Shown here piece by piece: positions 62,570 through 64,000 of a DNA stretch of 64,000 nt (within the stretch, counting starts at the first letter, position 1; every line of letters begins with the position of its first letter). The notes below the pieces were generated by a model. It saw nothing but the letters and a program-made list of their open reading frames with translations. It was not told the DNA's origin and made no database searches. The position numbers and the translations under genes were made by a program. Source of the stretch: Allomuricauda sp. NBRC 101325 (GTDB taxonomy: Bacteria; Bacteroidota; Bacteroidia; Flavobacteriales; Flavobacteriaceae); NCBI RefSeq assembly GCF_030268205.1, contig NZ_BSQF01000001.1:106649-170648 (forward strand). The letters run 5' to 3'.

Positions 62570-63790
62570 TTATCTAATTTTTAAGGTCACAATACTGATG
62601 ATGGCCAACATAATTCCTATGATCCAAAAACGGGTCACGATTTTACTTTCGTGGTACATTTTCTTTTGATAATGATGATGCAATGGCGCCATCAAGAAAA
62701 TCCGTTTTCCTTCTCCATATTTCTTTTTGGTATGCTTGAAATAGCCCACCTGCAGCATCACAGAAAGTGACTCCGCAAAGAAGATTCCGCACAAAATCGG
62801 AATCAACAATTCCTTTCTAACGATGATGGCGATCACTGCAATAACACCTCCAATGGTCAAACTTCCCGTATCTCCCATAAAAACTTGGGCTGGATAGGTG
62901 TTGTACCATAAAAATCCAACCAAAGCCCCCACAAAGGCAGCGATAAACACAACCAATTCTTCTACACGGGGCAGGTAAAAAATGTCCAAATAGCCCGAAA
63001 ACTGAATATTACCAGAAACGAATGCGAAGATTCCCAGCGTTAGCACTATTATGGCCGACGAGCCTGCCGCCAAACCATCAATTCCATCCGTAAGATTCGC
63101 TCCATTGGACACCGCGGTCACAATCAAAATCACGACCCCAATAAAAATGATCCAAGCATAGTCCGCTACGCCATCTCCCATCCAAGAGATAAAGTCAGCG
63201 TAATCCAACTGGTTGTTTTTAAAGAAAGGCACATTGGTTTGAAGTGATTTGGTTTCTTCTCCAAAAACCTTCTCTACTCTAAAATTCTCAGTGATCGTGG
63301 TCGTATCTTTTTCCTTAATGGTCACATCTGGGTGGAAGTAAAGCGTCAACCCTACAATCAATCCCAACACCACTTGTCCCAGTACCTTAAAGCGACCTTT
63401 AAGACCTTGTTTGTCCTTTTTAAAGATCTTGATGTAATCGTCAATGAATCCGATAATTCCCATCCAAATGGTAGTCACAATCAATAGGATCACGTAAATA
63501 TTTTGTACATCAGCAAACAACAGCACAGGCAACAATGTGGACCAAATAATGATCAAACCACCCATAGTTGGAGTTCCTGCTTTTTGAGATTGACCTTCCA
63601 ATCCCAAATCACGAACGGTTTCACCAATCTGCTTTCTTTGTAGAAAAAGAATAATCCTTTTTCCGTAGACCATTGCAATCAATAGAGACAGCAATACCGC
63701 CATCGCCGCCCTAAAAGTGAGGAACTGAAAAAGTCCCGCCCCCGGAATGTCGTATTGCTTATCTAAAAAATCGAACAAATAGTATAACAT
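62570..63790 (-). CDS. mraY: Phospho-MurNAc-pentapeptide transferase with extra loop
   Basis: This 406-residue membrane enzyme makes lipid I from UDP-MurNAc-pentapeptide and undecaprenyl phosphate. Conserved Asp residues are in [21 protein letters not shown] and [16 protein letters not shown], with [22 protein letters not shown] at the C-terminus. E. coli MraY has 360 residues. The difference is an insertion of about 50-60 residues after VGLTLYF ([18 protein letters not shown] and on), probably a periplasmic loop typical of Bacteroidota. It lies 11 nt after murE in the same operon. Confidence 0.96.
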   Translation of the reverse strand: MLYYLFDFLDKQYDIPGAGLFQFLTFRAAMAVLLSLLIAMVYGKRIILFLQRKQIGETVRDLGLEGQSQKAGTPTMGGLIIIWSTLLPVLLFADVQNIYVILLIVTTIWMGIIGFIDDYIKIFKKDKQGLKGRFKVLGQVVLGLIVGLTLYFHPDVTIKEKDTTTITENFRVEKVFGEETKSLQTNVPFFKNNQLDYADFISWMGDGVADYAWIIFIGVVILIVTAVSNGANLTDGIDGLAAGSSAIIVLTLGIFAFVSGNIQFSGYLDIFYLPRVEELVVFIAAFVGALVGFLWYNTYPAQVFMGDTGSLTIGGVIAVIAIIVRKELLIPILCGIFFAESLSVMLQVGYFKHTKKKYGEGKRIFLMAPLHHHYQKKMYHESKIVTRFWIIGIMLAIISIVTLKIR

Positions 63791-63801
63791 GGTCTACTTT
63801 C

Positions 63802-64000
63802 CTATTTATTTAGGCTATCCAAAGCCTCTTTTACTTCTTTAAAATCATCAAATTCAACTCGAACCCCATTGGTCTCCTGATAGGTTTCGTGTCCTTTTCC
63901 AGCCACTAGAATAATATCGTTGGACAAAGCCAACTTGCATGCCGTTTTTATGGCTTGCTTTCTGTTTTCAATGGACAATACCTTTCGGCTATTTTGAGGC
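63802..64000 (-). CDS. murE: C-terminal 65 residues of MurE (UDP-MurNAc-tripeptide synthetase), truncated by window
   Basis: Reading the minus strand from the window edge to TAG at 63802 gives SRKVLSIENRKQAIKTACKL, then ALSNDIILVAGKGHETYQET and NGVRVEFDDFKEVKEALDSL plus NK. The motif AGKGHETYQ is diagnostic of the MurE C-terminal domain, and FDDFKEVKEAL matches the family end. It would add meso-diaminopimelate or Lys to the stem peptide, but the substrate-specifying residues lie outside the window. It is the first gene of the cluster seen here and is followed by mraY, with murF not between them. Confidence 0.93.
   Translation of the reverse strand, partial: PQNSRKVLSIENRKQAIKTACKLALSNDIILVAGKGHETYQETNGVRVEFDDFKEVKEALDSLNK

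Overview
The window is chromosomal DNA from a marine-type member of the Flavobacteriaceae (Bacteroidota); gene content and sequence style recall Muricauda/Allomuricauda, but the genus is a guess. The evidence is type IX secretion parts (a type B sorting domain, Plug/DUF5103, PorT), a TamL-type BamA-family lipoprotein, a short primary sigma factor, Na+-NQR, many starts preceded by the Bacteroidota -7 box TAnnTTTG instead of a Shine-Dalgarno sequence, and AT-leaning intergenic DNA with flavobacterial dispersed repeats.

Layout. 1-4.7 kb: the 3' end of a repeat-rich adhesin with 162-bp tandem repeats, a secreted protein with a T9SS type B sorting domain, an M15 and an M48 peptidase, a 55-aa membrane protein and an ankyrin protein. 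4.9-8.1 kb: gpmI, map and a methyltransferase. 8.1-15.6 kb (minus): apbE, a small conserved gene and the nqrABCDEF operon; ApbE is the enzyme expected to flavinylate NqrB and NqrC. 15.7-23.8 kb: T9SS Plug, DUF3667, apaG, pruA, a 40-aa basic protein, rsmG, a fatty-acid desaturase and an aminotransferase. 23.8-26.7 kb (minus): trkH-trkA. 26.9-36.7 kb: ubiE/menG, porT, a SpoU-type methyltransferase, tamL, fbaA, accD, rpsO and pnp. 36.7-39.1 kb: a PagL-like protein and rpoD.

39.1-43.3 kb is the main accessory stretch. It has a 0.9-kb island of dispersed repeats, two heptamer arrays that share an AT-rich tail, and between them a cadherin/BspA-like lipoprotein and a TraO-like barrel protein. 43.3-50.9 kb: rpe, ypdA and gpx, then a minus-strand DinB/NRDE/ATP-grasp operon, a YHS protein and a DISM hybrid histidine kinase. 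51-53.5 kb: a carboxylesterase, tRNA-Arg(UCG), a broken half-copy of that tRNA and yqeY. 53.6-64 kb (minus): the division and cell-wall cluster murE-mraY-murD-ftsW-murG-murC-ftsQ-ftsA-ftsZ, cut at murE by the window edge.

The most unusual observation is a 19-21 bp GC-rich hairpin element present three times. Each copy is placed precisely between bases that are contiguous in an uninterrupted copy elsewhere in the window: two copies sit inside the tRNA-Arg half-copy and one inside a dispersed repeat. Each sits directly next to a TA dinucleotide. Other leads are three genes whose -7 box lies only 4-6 nt from the ATG (probable leaderless mRNAs), the repeat-bounded two-gene cassette, and the overlapping DinB/NRDE/ATP-grasp operon. 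No CRISPR array, prophage, insertion sequence or transposase gene was seen.
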